This document shows, one piece after another, positions 33,264 to 42,558 of a stretch of DNA of 64,000 nt. Below the pieces are notes generated by a model. That model saw nothing but the letters and a program-made list of their open reading frames with translations. It searched no databases and was not told where the DNA came from. Both the position numbers and the translations under genes were made by a program. Origin of the DNA: Candidatus Latescibacterota bacterium (GTDB lineage Bacteria; JAAXHH01). How positions within the stretch are numbered: position 1 is the first letter of the stretch; every line of letters starts with the position of its first letter. Location of the stretch: the NCBI GenBank assembly GCA_022823465.1, contig JAJEHX010000042.1, positions 144,047-208,046 on the forward strand, written 5' to 3'.

Positions 33264-34727
33264 ATGTCAAAACGAAACGCCGCGGTCATACTCTATGCCG
33301 CGCTGCTCGGCGCGAGCGCACTCCAGGTACTCCAGTCGATCATCGTCGCCCATTTCTTCGACCCGGAATACCTGGCCCCTTACCGGTACGGCATACTCAC
33401 CGCCGGATTCGCGTACCTGTTCGCCGTCGGGCTGATCGAGAGCGTCTTCTACTTCATCTCGGGGAAATACGCGGCGGACGCCCGCAGGTACGTAGGGAAT
33501 ACCCTGGCCGGTTGCGTCGTGATCTTCCTGGCCCTCCTCCTGTTGTTTCACCTTCTCGTCAAACCCTACCTGCTCGTCCACACGGAACTGGGACCCTATC
33601 TCCGGGAGGTCGGCGCCTACCTCCTGATCGCCCTGTTCCTCTTCGTAAACGTGACCGCCCACAACGTCCTGGTGGGAACCAGTCACACGGCCGCCGCCAG
33701 CGGGCTACGCCTGTTCCAGTACCTCCTGCGCATCGCGGCCATCGCCGCCGCGCTGTTCTCGGGCCTGATTTCGTCCATCTACGAACTCATCGTCCTGATC
33801 GTGTTTCTGGAAGCATTTCAGTCCCTCCTCTACGGACTCTTCCTGCTCAGCGGGAAGCTGTTGTCCTTCCGCCTGCGGGGCATCGAGGCCGGGGCCCAGT
33901 ACCGTTACGCCCTGGGACTGGGTATCGCCGGGTTCATTCCCTTCATAAACGCCAGCCTGGACAAGATCATGATCAGCGCCTTCCTGGGCGCGTCCAGCTT
34001 CGCGATCTACAGCGTGTCGGCCATCGAACTGCCCATCGCCGGCCTCCTGATGAGCGTGTTCGGGTCGGTGCTCTTTTCCACCTACGTGGGATACGCCGAA
34101 GGCGGCGATCATCCGTCCATGTCGGCCCTGTGGCGCAAATGCTCGACCTACGGCATGATCGCCATCGTCCCCGTGGGGATCTTCGTCTTCCTCTTCTCCG
34201 ACGTGCTGTACCGGCTGATCCTCCCGGACGCCTATTTCGAAGGCCACCGGGTCCTGGGCATCTACGCGCTGCTCCTCCTGCTCCGCTTCAACAGCCCGGA
34301 CGTGCTCGCCCGGGCCCTCAACCGGAACGCGGTCATCGTCCAGGCCGCGGCCGCCATGCTGATCGTCAACGTCACGGGGAACCTGGTCTTCATCAAGGCA
34401 TTCGGCCTCTGGGGCGCGGCCCTGGCCACCCTGTGCGGCACCGCCGCGGGATGGATCTACTATCTGGCCAGGTACGCCCGGCTGCTGAAGCAACCCGTAA
34501 CCGCGCTCCTTCCCTGGAAACCCTATGTCCGGCTGATCGTCCTTTCGGCGTTCTTCTTCGGCGCGGCGCGGTGGACCTTCGACAACATCTGGGTCAGTAT
34601 CGTCCTGATTCTCCTGGGCGGCACGGCCTATGCCTGCTACGCCTATTCCCTGCTGGATCAGCCGGAGAAGGCCTACGTTCGGGGCTGGGTTCAAAAGATG
34701 GGCATTCCGCTCCGATTAACGGATTAA
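33264..34727 (+). CDS. Polysaccharide/lipid-glycan flippase (Wzx/MATE-like)
   Basis: 487 residues with about 12-14 transmembrane helices, the usual architecture of oligosaccharide flippases of the MOP superfamily. The start ILYAALLGASALQVLQSIIVAHFF and the mid-protein INASLDKIMISAFLGASSFAIYSVSAIELPI resemble polysaccharide biosynthesis exporters. It should flip undecaprenyl-linked glycans to the periplasmic face. It heads a group with glycosyltransferases and a methyltransferase downstream, ten bases before the next gene. The exact substrate is not known. Confidence 0.82.
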   Translation: MSKRNAAVILYAALLGASALQVLQSIIVAHFFDPEYLAPYRYGILTAGFAYLFAVGLIESVFYFISGKYAADARRYVGNTLAGCVVIFLALLLLFHLLVKPYLLVHTELGPYLREVGAYLLIALFLFVNVTAHNVLVGTSHTAAASGLRLFQYLLRIAAIAAALFSGLISSIYELIVLIVFLEAFQSLLYGLFLLSGKLLSFRLRGIEAGAQYRYALGLGIAGFIPFINASLDKIMISAFLGASSFAIYSVSAIELPIAGLLMSVFGSVLFSTYVGYAEGGDHPSMSALWRKCSTYGMIAIVPVGIFVFLFSDVLYRLILPDAYFEGHRVLGIYALLLLLRFNSPDVLARALNRNAVIVQAAAAMLIVNVTGNLVFIKAFGLWGAALATLCGTAAGWIYYLARYARLLKQPVTALLPWKPYVRLIVLSAFFFGAARWTFDNIWVSIVLILLGGTAYACYAYSLLDQPEKAYVRGWVQKMGIPLRLTD

Positions 34728-34736
34728 ACCTGATTT

Positions 34737-35648
34737 ATGCGTTCATCTCTTCCCCACGTAACGATCGTCATGCTAAACTGGAATCGGCAAGCGGACACGC
34801 TGGAATGCCTGGATTCCATCAGGCGCATGAACTACCCGGCATTTTCGGTCGTGCTCGTGGACAACGGATCGACCGATGGGTCGCCGGACGCCATTGAGCA
34901 CTGGAGCGACGGGGAGATTCCGGTCACACTCATTCGCAACAAAAAAAACCTGGGTTTCGTCGGGGGCAGCAACCAGGGTATGCGCCACGCGCTTGCGACC
35001 GATACCGATTACGTGCTCCTGCTGAACAACGATACGGTCGTGGAACCGGACGTATTGACCATCCTCGTTCAAGCGGCGGAACGTTCTGAAGAGATCGGCA
35101 TGGTGGGTCCCAAAATATACCAGTACGGAAAGGTCAACATACTCGACTCGGCCGGTACGCGAACGATACCGTGGCTGGCACAGGGGTTTCTCGTCGGTCA
35201 CGGGGAAGAGGACAGGGGCCAATACGATTCTACGGCCGAGATGCCGTACGTCACAGGCACGGCGCTCCTCGTCAAACGCGCCGTGTTGAAGAAGGTCGGA
35301 CTGATGGATGAAGATTACTTTTGCTACTTCGATGACTTCGACTGGGGAATGAAGGCGCGGGAAGCTGGTTACAAACTCCATCTGGAGCCAAAGGCGGTGG
35401 TCCACCACAAGGGGTCGCAGACGGCCGGTTTAAATAGTCCCTTCTATATGCGTCACATGGTTCGCAGCAGGATTCTGTTCGCGAGAAAACACGTGCCGCC
35501 TCTGCTGTTTCTGTTTGCGTTCCTGCCCTACCTTTTTCTATATCGATATCTTCGTCCGCTTGCTATCTTGGTCATCCGCCGCCGGTGGGTCCACCTGGGC
35601 GCGCTCCATCGAGGCATCCGGGAAGGATTCAAGGTCCCAATCAGCTGA
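34737..35648 (+). CDS. Family 2 glycosyltransferase (rhamnosyltransferase-like)
   Basis: 303 residues. A GT-A fold is seen with VTIVMLNWNRQADTLECLDSI, the nucleotide-binding VLVDNGSTDGSPDA, and the metal-binding LLLNNDTVVEPD. EDYFCYFDDFDWGMKAREAGY is the acceptor/catalytic region, and a hydrophobic C-terminal segment (PPLLFLFAFLPYLFLY) likely associates with the membrane. WbbL-type rhamnosyltransferases share this layout, but the sugar donor is not established. It follows the flippase by nine bases and precedes the methyltransferase by 13. Confidence 0.88.
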   Translation: MRSSLPHVTIVMLNWNRQADTLECLDSIRRMNYPAFSVVLVDNGSTDGSPDAIEHWSDGEIPVTLIRNKKNLGFVGGSNQGMRHALATDTDYVLLLNNDTVVEPDVLTILVQAAERSEEIGMVGPKIYQYGKVNILDSAGTRTIPWLAQGFLVGHGEEDRGQYDSTAEMPYVTGTALLVKRAVLKKVGLMDEDYFCYFDDFDWGMKAREAGYKLHLEPKAVVHHKGSQTAGLNSPFYMRHMVRSRILFARKHVPPLLFLFAFLPYLFLYRYLRPLAILVIRRRWVHLGALHRGIREGFKVPIS

Positions 35649-35661
35649 ATGGTGACTATCA

Positions 35662-36567
35662 ATGAACCATTACACTCGGAAAACCAGGGAATGGCTCGAC
35701 GATCGATTCAGGCAGACTGATCGCCGTGGAGTATATTTCGCCCATCAGCCGATATACGGTTTCCGAATGGGACATAGTGAAAAAAGCCTGCTGCACCGGT
35801 ATGCCATCACATATCAAATTATGAAACTGTTATCCCACCTCAGGTTCGACAACCTCGTTGATGTTGGTGGTGCAGAAGGATACAAGGGCGCGTTGGTACG
35901 GCATCTTTTCGACGCAGAAGTTAAAAGTTGCGACTTGTCTCAAGAAGCATGTAAGCGGGCTGATGAAATATACAGTATCGATACTCAGGCCATTGATGTT
36001 CAGGACCTGCCCTTTGAATCGGATTCCTTTGACATCGTATTGTGTAGCGAAGTGCTGGAACATGTTCCTGAATTCGAAACGGCGGCGGAACAATTAGTTC
36101 GAATATGTAGAAAAGCGGCTGTAATAACTCTACCTCATGAATCCATCGGACATGTAGAGAAACATAGTGCCCAACCGCATGCTCATCTACGTGCTTTTAA
36201 CATGAATTCACTTGATTACCTTGAATCTCGCGGGTTTAAGATCATACGAAGGAGAATGAACAATCAATTTCTGAAGCCGTTAGGCGTCCTCGCAGAAGCA
36301 ATGCCACGCAGCCATAAACGATTAATACCGTTGTGGAATCTATACAACAGCTCATTGCCGTTTTTGCGAGCTCTATTCGGTGAACGTACAATGGGTTTTC
36401 TTGTCTACCTAGACGCCCTCTTTAGTAGCGTTATGTCCTACAGCACTATGATGTTTGTGATACTAAAGGACAAGAGCGCATACTCCACACGTCCACTAAA
36501 GCAGATAAGAAGTAGTCACATAATAGATTTTGCTGTGCCTTTTCATTACATTCGCGACCAATCGTAA
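35662..36567 (+). CDS. SAM-dependent methyltransferase in an AT-rich insert
   Basis: 301 residues. A class I methyltransferase core is visible: motif I LVDVGGAEGYKG, then DVQDLPFESDSFDIVLCSEVLEHV and a following AAVITLP strand. The C-terminal half is less conserved and hydrophobic in places. Base composition is strikingly lower in GC than in all neighbours (A/T-rich codons such as ATA, AGA, TTA), suggesting recent acquisition. It lies inside the glycan cluster and probably methylates a sugar or lipid carrier intermediate; the exact substrate is unknown. Confidence 0.85.
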   Translation: MNHYTRKTREWLDDRFRQTDRRGVYFAHQPIYGFRMGHSEKSLLHRYAITYQIMKLLSHLRFDNLVDVGGAEGYKGALVRHLFDAEVKSCDLSQEACKRADEIYSIDTQAIDVQDLPFESDSFDIVLCSEVLEHVPEFETAAEQLVRICRKAAVITLPHESIGHVEKHSAQPHAHLRAFNMNSLDYLESRGFKIIRRRMNNQFLKPLGVLAEAMPRSHKRLIPLWNLYNSSLPFLRALFGERTMGFLVYLDALFSSVMSYSTMMFVILKDKSAYSTRPLKQIRSSHIIDFAVPFHYIRDQS

Positions 36568-36593
36568 CGATTGTATCATAGAAATGAAACGAG

Positions 36594-39065
36594 ATGGCGA
36601 AACGTAAAACCACTGTGTCCAGGTCAGAGCGGCACAACACGGGAATGTTCATTGGCCGGTCGGGAAATCCAACGGCCCGAAAGCTTAAACACAATCTCGG
36701 GGATGTCCTGTTCTGCCTGATCATCGCCGTGTTGGCCGTCTTCGTTTACCGTGGCTATATCATCGAAGGCAGGATGGACATCCGGCCCGATTTCATCGGC
36801 CAGGCCATACCTTTCGACCGCTTCGCTCAGGACTTCGTTAAAGATTTCGACGAGACGCCCCTCTGGTACCCCCACATCTTCGGCGGCATGCCCTTCCAGG
36901 CCAGCGGCACCTATCACCATCTGCAGTACAGCTTCGAAGCCCTGGTCAACGCCGTCCTGCCGGACGGGCTCATCGGCGCCTTGCACGGCCGCTTCTTCTT
37001 CCACCTGCTCCTCGGCGCGGTTTCCATGTTCTTTCTGGCGCGAGCCCTGTCGCTCTCCAGGCCCGCATCCTTCGTCGCCGCGGCGGCCTTCGTGTTTTCC
37101 ACCCACATGATGGCCACCGAACACGCCAACCGGTTCATCTGCTTCATGCACGTCCCCCTCGTGTTCCTGGCCGCCTACCGCGTATTCGATCGCGGCGGGG
37201 TGTTCGACATGGTATTGCTCGGCGGCGCCTTTGGCTCGCAGTTGTGTTCCTTTCATCCCCAGATCGCCTTCTACACGGCCATGCTGATCGGCCTGTACGC
37301 CGCCTACGCCGTGATCAATGAACTGCGGGACAGGACGCAAGCCGACAGCATACTGAGGAAATCAGGTCTATTCGCGGGCGGTATCGTCCTGGCAATCGCC
37401 GTCGCGGCGGTGCTCGTACTTCCCATGCAGGAATACGCGCAGTATTCCGTCCGTGGCCTCTCCGTCGGCGGCAGCGGTGTCAACGTCCCCTTCGCCACGA
37501 GCTGGTCATTCCCTCCCATCGAAGTGCTGACTTTCATCGTGCCCTCATTCGCCGGATTCGGCGGTCCCTTCTACTGGGGAGAAATGCCCTTCACGGATTT
37601 TCCCAACTACTTGGGCGTCGTCGTTTTCGTACTGGCGGTATCGGGCGTATTGCTGCGACCATCACGCATGACCGTGTTTCTCGTCCTGGCGGCCGTGCTG
37701 GCCCTCCTGGTCTCCTTCGGACGGCACCTTCCTCCTGTATCCTACGTCATGCTCCACTTCGTCCCCTTCTTCGCCAAGTTCCGCGCGCCGGTCATGATCC
37801 TGGTGATCGCGCAGTTCGCGGTTGCCCTGCTGGCGGGATACGGCGTGCATGCGGTGATCGAAGGGATACGTTCCGGCAGGGCAGGCCGGGACAGCCTGAG
37901 ACGCTTCGCGACACGACTATGCTGCGTGGCCGCCGGAGTACTCCTGCTGGCCCTGATCCTGACCATGTTCGAAGCCGCCTTTCAGTCCTATATGACGGGT
38001 ATTTACGAACAGGCGGACGCTTCGCACGGGGCCCGTGGCGGTATCGTGAACAACGTGGATTACCATGCCAGGCTCAACGCCGTGCGTTTCGAACTGCTCA
38101 TGGGTGACCTGTGGGTCATGGTGCTGTTCCTCTGCGCGGCGTCTGCGTTGCTCTTTGCCACCCGCAAGACGAGCCCGGCACTGTTTGCCGCCGGTGTGAG
38201 CTTACTCGTCACCATCGACCTGTTGCTCGTGGCTTCCCGGGTCGTGAACCCCGAGGACGGTCCCGCGCGGATCGAAGCCTACTACGCCGCCCGCGAGAAC
38301 GATATCGTGAAGGCCCTGGAAGCCGACACCGGCCTGTATCGCATCCTCCCGCTATCGGAGTTCTCTTCGAATGAATACGGATACTTCGGCATCTCCAGCA
38401 TCGGAGGCTACCACGCCGCCAAGCTGGGCATCTACCAGGAACTCATGGACCAGGTGGGGTTCAGTTCCTTTCCGGTTTTGAACATGATGAATACCCGTTA
38501 CCTTGTGTCGCGGCAGCCTATCGTGGATTCCGGGCTCTCACCCGTGCTCGAGACCGAAGGTGGATACCTTTATCGAAACGACGCCGCGCTGCCACGGGCC
38601 TTCCTGGTGGACAGCGTACGCGTCATTGCTGAGAAGGACACGATTTTCGAAGCGTTGAAAGACACCAACTTCGAACCAGGTGCATACGCGATTCTGGAGA
38701 AACCCGTCGGAGCGCGGCTCGGTCCGAAAGGTGACGCCTCCGTGGAAATCACCCTGCACACGCCCCATCGCATCGAGATGGCGGTGGAAGCCGACGCGCC
38801 GTGCCTGTTGGTATTGAGCGAGATATACTATCCGGCAGGGTGGCATGCCGAGATCGACGGCGATGTCACGGAGATATACAAGACCAACTATGTGCTACGC
38901 TCTGTGGTTGTACCTGAAGGCCGTCACGAAGTGGTGTTGATCTTCGATCCGTCGAGCTTTACCACGGGGCTTCTCGTGAGCCGGATCGCCAGCGCGCTGG
39001 TCCTGGCCGGGTTGATCGCCGCGGGTGCAATGCGCATCAGAAAACGCCTGAAGGCCAAGACCTGA
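36594..39065 (+). CDS. YfhO-family multi-pass membrane protein
   Basis: 823 residues with about 12-13 transmembrane segments and a C-terminal extracytoplasmic domain (about 560-790) before a final helix and basic tail. The N-terminal LWYPHIFGGMPFQASGTY and the late YYPAGWHAEIDG, with a beta-sandwich before the last helix, match the YfhO family. That family is linked to lipoteichoic-acid or other lipid-linked sugar modification and resembles GT-C glycosyltransferases. Next to a polyprenol-phosphate mannosyltransferase, a role transferring sugar from a polyprenol phosphate donor on the outer face of the membrane is plausible. Confidence 0.8.
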   Translation: MAKRKTTVSRSERHNTGMFIGRSGNPTARKLKHNLGDVLFCLIIAVLAVFVYRGYIIEGRMDIRPDFIGQAIPFDRFAQDFVKDFDETPLWYPHIFGGMPFQASGTYHHLQYSFEALVNAVLPDGLIGALHGRFFFHLLLGAVSMFFLARALSLSRPASFVAAAAFVFSTHMMATEHANRFICFMHVPLVFLAAYRVFDRGGVFDMVLLGGAFGSQLCSFHPQIAFYTAMLIGLYAAYAVINELRDRTQADSILRKSGLFAGGIVLAIAVAAVLVLPMQEYAQYSVRGLSVGGSGVNVPFATSWSFPPIEVLTFIVPSFAGFGGPFYWGEMPFTDFPNYLGVVVFVLAVSGVLLRPSRMTVFLVLAAVLALLVSFGRHLPPVSYVMLHFVPFFAKFRAPVMILVIAQFAVALLAGYGVHAVIEGIRSGRAGRDSLRRFATRLCCVAAGVLLLALILTMFEAAFQSYMTGIYEQADASHGARGGIVNNVDYHARLNAVRFELLMGDLWVMVLFLCAASALLFATRKTSPALFAAGVSLLVTIDLLLVASRVVNPEDGPARIEAYYAARENDIVKALEADTGLYRILPLSEFSSNEYGYFGISSIGGYHAAKLGIYQELMDQVGFSSFPVLNMMNTRYLVSRQPIVDSGLSPVLETEGGYLYRNDAALPRAFLVDSVRVIAEKDTIFEALKDTNFEPGAYAILEKPVGARLGPKGDASVEITLHTPHRIEMAVEADAPCLLVLSEIYYPAGWHAEIDGDVTEIYKTNYVLRSVVVPEGRHEVVLIFDPSSFTTGLLVSRIASALVLAGLIAAGAMRIRKRLKAKT

Positions 39066-39082
39066 CACCAATTCCGGTAAAG

Positions 39083-39796
39083 ATGAAATCCCTGATCATC
39101 GTCCCCACCTACAACGAACTCGAAAACATCCGGCGGCTTCTGCCCGAACTGATGACGCTGGATCCGGATATCCGCGTGCTCGTGGTGGACGACAATTCCC
39201 CGGACGGGACGGGGAAGCTGGCCGATGCACTGGCCGCGGAGCACGAGAGAATCAGCGTCCTCCATCGTCCCGGCAAACTCGGGCTGGGATCGGCTTACGT
39301 GGCGGGTTTCAAGTACGCCATCCAGCAGGACGTGGACTGCGTATTCGAGATGGACGCGGACTTTTCCCACGATCCCGCCATGATTCCCAGGTTCGTGGAG
39401 CAGATCGCGTCCTGCGACGTGGTGATCGGCTCCCGGTACATCAGCGGCATCAACGTGGTAAACTGGCCCATGTCGCGGCTGCTGCTCAGCTATTTCGCCA
39501 ATATCTACACCCGCCTGGCCACGGGCATGACGATCCGGGACACCACAAGCGGATACAAGTGCTTCCGGCGCGAAGTGCTCGAAAACATCGAGCTGGATGA
39601 AGTCCGGTCCGATGGATACGCCTTCCAGATCGAGATGAATTTCAGGTGCTGGCGAAAGGGGTATCGAATCCGTGAAATCCCCATTATTTTCGTAGACCGG
39701 CGGTCGGGTACGTCGAAGCTTTCCCAGGGCGTGATCAACGAGGCGGTCTGGATCGTCTGGTGGTTGCGGTTGCAGCGCCTGCTGCGTAGAATATAG
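39083..39796 (+). CDS. Polyprenol-phosphate mannosyltransferase-like GT2 (DPM1 type)
   Basis: 237 residues. A soluble GT2 domain with IIVPTYNELENIRRLLPEL, VVDDNSPDGTGKLAD and the catalytic MDADFSHDP, then SRYISG and DTTSGYKCFRREVL. These are the signatures of dolichol/polyprenol-phosphate mannose synthase. It transfers a sugar from GDP-mannose or a similar donor to polyprenyl phosphate, which GT-C-type enzymes such as the adjacent YfhO-like protein use. It follows that gene by 17 bases. No C-terminal membrane domain is present. Confidence 0.88.
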   Translation: MKSLIIVPTYNELENIRRLLPELMTLDPDIRVLVVDDNSPDGTGKLADALAAEHERISVLHRPGKLGLGSAYVAGFKYAIQQDVDCVFEMDADFSHDPAMIPRFVEQIASCDVVIGSRYISGINVVNWPMSRLLLSYFANIYTRLATGMTIRDTTSGYKCFRREVLENIELDEVRSDGYAFQIEMNFRCWRKGYRIREIPIIFVDRRSGTSKLSQGVINEAVWIVWWLRLQRLLRRI

Positions 39797-39904
39797 CCGT
39801 CTTGCTTCAACGCCGCGGAAGCTCTGGACGTGCCGCCTTCACCAGGCGTCTTTTGCTCAGTACATAGTCTTACTCCTTCAACATGAAGATGGAGGAAGTC
39901 CGTC

Positions 39905-40705
39905 ATGTTGACAGAACAACAGCATCAGCACTTCAAGACCTTCGGATTCGTGGTCCTGCGCCAACTCTTCACGAGGGATGAACTGGCCGTGATCAACAGG
40001 GAATTCGACCACGGGCTCGAATCGGCCTACCGCCACCTGCCCTTCGACGGCACGGTCCGGCACTGGGTCACGATGATGGGGAAGTCTACGCCTTTTTTCG
40101 CGAGTCTGCTGGAGGATAACAGACTCTGTGGCGTCGCCGAGCAACTCTATGGCGAGGATGCGCTGGGGGTCGCGGCGGACGCCAACCGTTACGTCGGCAA
40201 CACGGGATGGCACCCGGATACCCACAGCATCCACCAGTACGGGATCAAGTTCGCCTTCTACCTCCAGCCCGTGGGACCGGAAACCGGTGCGCTGCGCGTC
40301 ATTCCGGGTTCACACCGCAACCCGTACCATGGCGAACTCAGAAAGGTTATGCCCGAGTTGGGCCTGCATGTCGCGGAAGTGCCGTCCCACGTCTGCGTAT
40401 CCGAACCGGGCGACGTGGTGGGATTCGACCTCCGATTGTGGCACGCCAGCTACGGAGGATCCAGCGACCGGCGCATGTGCACCTGCGTGTACTACAATAA
40501 CCCGAGAACGCCGGAAGAAACCGAAACGACACGCTCCCAGGGAGCGAACAATGGCAAGGCGACGGCCAAGTACAACCGCCCCGGCGATCCCCTGGTCGAT
40601 CCCTACTGGCTCGCCAATCCCGAAGGCAGCCCCAAACGCCAGCGATGGCTGGACCGCCTCCTGGAACTGGGCTTCTACCAGGATGCAACCGGCGACGATT
40701 CATGA
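39905..40705 (+). CDS. Phytanoyl-CoA dioxygenase-family Fe(II)/2-oxoglutarate oxygenase
   Basis: 266 residues. The iron ligands are H103 and D105 in GWHPDTHS and the distal H180 in RLWHASYGG, with an Arg nearby (about 189-190) for 2-oxoglutarate. GALRVIPGSHRNPYH is typical of the PhyH family. The reaction is a hydroxylation coupled to 2-oxoglutarate decarboxylation; the substrate is unknown. GGAGGAAG lies eight bases before the ATG. The stop overlaps the aldolase start by four bases, so the two are translationally coupled, suggesting consecutive use of a hydroxylated product. Confidence 0.9.
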   Translation: MLTEQQHQHFKTFGFVVLRQLFTRDELAVINREFDHGLESAYRHLPFDGTVRHWVTMMGKSTPFFASLLEDNRLCGVAEQLYGEDALGVAADANRYVGNTGWHPDTHSIHQYGIKFAFYLQPVGPETGALRVIPGSHRNPYHGELRKVMPELGLHVAEVPSHVCVSEPGDVVGFDLRLWHASYGGSSDRRMCTCVYYNNPRTPEETETTRSQGANNGKATAKYNRPGDPLVDPYWLANPEGSPKRQRWLDRLLELGFYQDATGDDS

Positions 40706-41502
40706 TACGCAGCCGCCTCAAAAATCGGCTGAAGGAAGGGAAGCCCGCCTTCGGCATACAACTTCGATTCGGGTCCCCCGCCATCGCGGAACTGGCCGGA
40801 CTGGCCGGTTACGACTGGATGCTGATCGACACGGAGCACGCGCCGCAGACGCCCGTGACCGTGCAGTCCCAGATCCAGGCGATCGGTTGCACGCCGGCCG
40901 CGCCGATCGTCCGGATCACCCGCACCGATCCGGACCTGATCAAGCTATACCTCGACATGGGCGCCATGGGGATCGTCGTCCCCTTCGTAAACACGCCGGA
41001 GGAGGCGAAACTGGGGGCCGATGCCTGCCGCTATCCCCCGCGCGGCACGCGGGGATGGGGACCCCACCGCGCCGCGGGCTTCGGACTCTTCGAAGAGGAA
41101 TACACCGCCAGGGTTGATGACGTTGTGGTCTATCTCCCCATCATCGAATCGGCCGAAGCGGTCGGGCGCATCGACGACATCATGGCCGTGGATGGCGTGG
41201 ACGGCTGTATCGTGGGTCCTGTGGACCTGTGCATTTCCCTCGGAGTCCCCTTCCGGTTCGACCATCCGAAGTACCTCGACGCGCTCCGCCGCGTGCGGGA
41301 AGCCGGGCAGCAAACGGAAAAACCCGTGGGTCATCCCCTGCTCGGTCCCTTGGATGACGAAGAGAACGTTCGTCGCCAGGTGGATGAAGGCGTGCGCCTG
41401 CTGCTCGTTGGAGGCGATGAGCCGGTCTTGAAGGAAGGGTTACGGCGGGCGGTCGACGAACTGGCGTTCCTGCGGAAGGATGGCCAGGACGATCGGGCCT
41501 GA
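40702..41502 (+). CDS. HpcH/HpaI-family aldolase
   Basis: 266 residues from the ATG at 40702 (MIRSRLKNRL). The TIM-barrel class II pyruvate aldolase signature is seen in DWMLIDTEHAPQT, ITRTDPDLI, PIIESAEAV (metal Glu) and GPVDLCISLG (metal Asp). Members cleave or form 2-keto-3-deoxy sugar acids or similar hydroxy-keto acids. The reading frame also extends upstream into the dioxygenase gene, but the ATGA overlap fixes a natural coupled start. It converges on the methyltransferase gene, 21 bases away. Confidence 0.9.
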   Translation: MIRSRLKNRLKEGKPAFGIQLRFGSPAIAELAGLAGYDWMLIDTEHAPQTPVTVQSQIQAIGCTPAAPIVRITRTDPDLIKLYLDMGAMGIVVPFVNTPEEAKLGADACRYPPRGTRGWGPHRAAGFGLFEEEYTARVDDVVVYLPIIESAEAVGRIDDIMAVDGVDGCIVGPVDLCISLGVPFRFDHPKYLDALRRVREAGQQTEKPVGHPLLGPLDDEENVRRQVDEGVRLLLVGGDEPVLKEGLRRAVDELAFLRKDGQDDRA

Positions 41503-41523
41503 AGGAACGCGTTTCTTTGCGGA

Positions 41524-42519
41524 TCAGTCGGAAGCGCCCGGTTTCCGGGCAATCAGCGCCTGGGTCACCGTGGACAGACCCAACACTATGGCCATCAGGT
41601 CGACCATGCAGCTTACCGACTTGGCGAGGAAGTTATCGTAGCTGATTATGCTGTACATGAATCCGGTCGAACTGGGTGCGTGGGGTTTCATACCCAGCTT
41701 GATTCGGAGACTGGCGGGCCAATGGCTCGCTTCGACGATGGCGCCGTGGAACTCGATCTTCAGATCGCTTTCACTGACGCAGGCCGCGAGTGCCTTGCGA
41801 GAGAACATATGGAAGTGCCTGGGGATACTTAGCGCCAGCCAGTGGTTCCTGAAGACGTAACGGGAAAGCCCGTTCAGATCTGGTGCCTCAAGATACAATA
41901 CACCTCCCGGCGCGAGATGGTCCGAAATCCATCGAATCACCTGTTTGGGATCGGTCACGTGTTCGATGACGTGTTGGCAGATGATGGCATCGAACCGCTC
42001 GCTGCATTGCACATCCTCGATAGGGCCTTCCAGAAGGGTTACGTTGCGCTCGGAAAGGTGTGATCGGGCTTCGGGCTCGAACCTGAGGTCATTGGCGAAG
42101 AGTTTGACAGGAAATGGCGCGAGTTCCGCCAGAAAGGTCAGGTTCCCGCCGAATCCCGCGCCGATATCGAGCACACGGGAACCGGCCCGGAGATTCGCGA
42201 TCACCTTCCTGTACCATCCCCGGTCGAGTACGTTGAGTTTCAGCCACCTGAAGGGAGCAAACGCGGGATAAGCGACTTCCGTGACACGTAAATCGTAGTC
42301 GCGCGGATAGATGCGGCCTACGTCCGCCATCCTGACCCTCGGCGACTGGTATACGTGTCCGCACTCCGAGCACGCTACGAACCGGAACTGGTTGTCGCAG
42401 GTACGGTACTCGTAGTCGTATCCCTCGAAGACCGGCCGCGGTTCCGTCTCGGCGCTTCCGCACATCGCGCACGGAACCGGAACCAGTTCCAGTTCGACAC
42501 CGCTGTCAATGGGGTTCAT
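41524..42519 (-). CDS. SAM methyltransferase with N-terminal zinc-ribbon
   Basis: 331 residues. The N-terminus carries two CxxC pairs (CAMCGS and CSECGHVYQSPR), a zinc-binding arrangement seen in sugar C-methyltransferases and related enzymes. The class I fold follows: VLDIGAGFGGNLTFLAEL, DVQCSERFDAIICQHVIEHVTDP and LAPGGVLYLEAPD. A hydrophobic C-terminus may contact the membrane. It is the last gene of the minus-strand block beginning with the atp operon, 39 bases after atpC. Its substrate is probably a nucleotide or lipid sugar, as an inference. Confidence 0.82.
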   Translation of the reverse strand: MNPIDSGVELELVPVPCAMCGSAETEPRPVFEGYDYEYRTCDNQFRFVACSECGHVYQSPRVRMADVGRIYPRDYDLRVTEVAYPAFAPFRWLKLNVLDRGWYRKVIANLRAGSRVLDIGAGFGGNLTFLAELAPFPVKLFANDLRFEPEARSHLSERNVTLLEGPIEDVQCSERFDAIICQHVIEHVTDPKQVIRWISDHLAPGGVLYLEAPDLNGLSRYVFRNHWLALSIPRHFHMFSRKALAACVSESDLKIEFHGAIVEASHWPASLRIKLGMKPHAPSSTGFMYSIISYDNFLAKSVSCMVDLMAIVLGLSTVTQALIARKPGASD

Positions 42520-42558
42520 GGGATAGTCGGCCGTGCGGCAGGGCCTGGCAGCAGGAAA

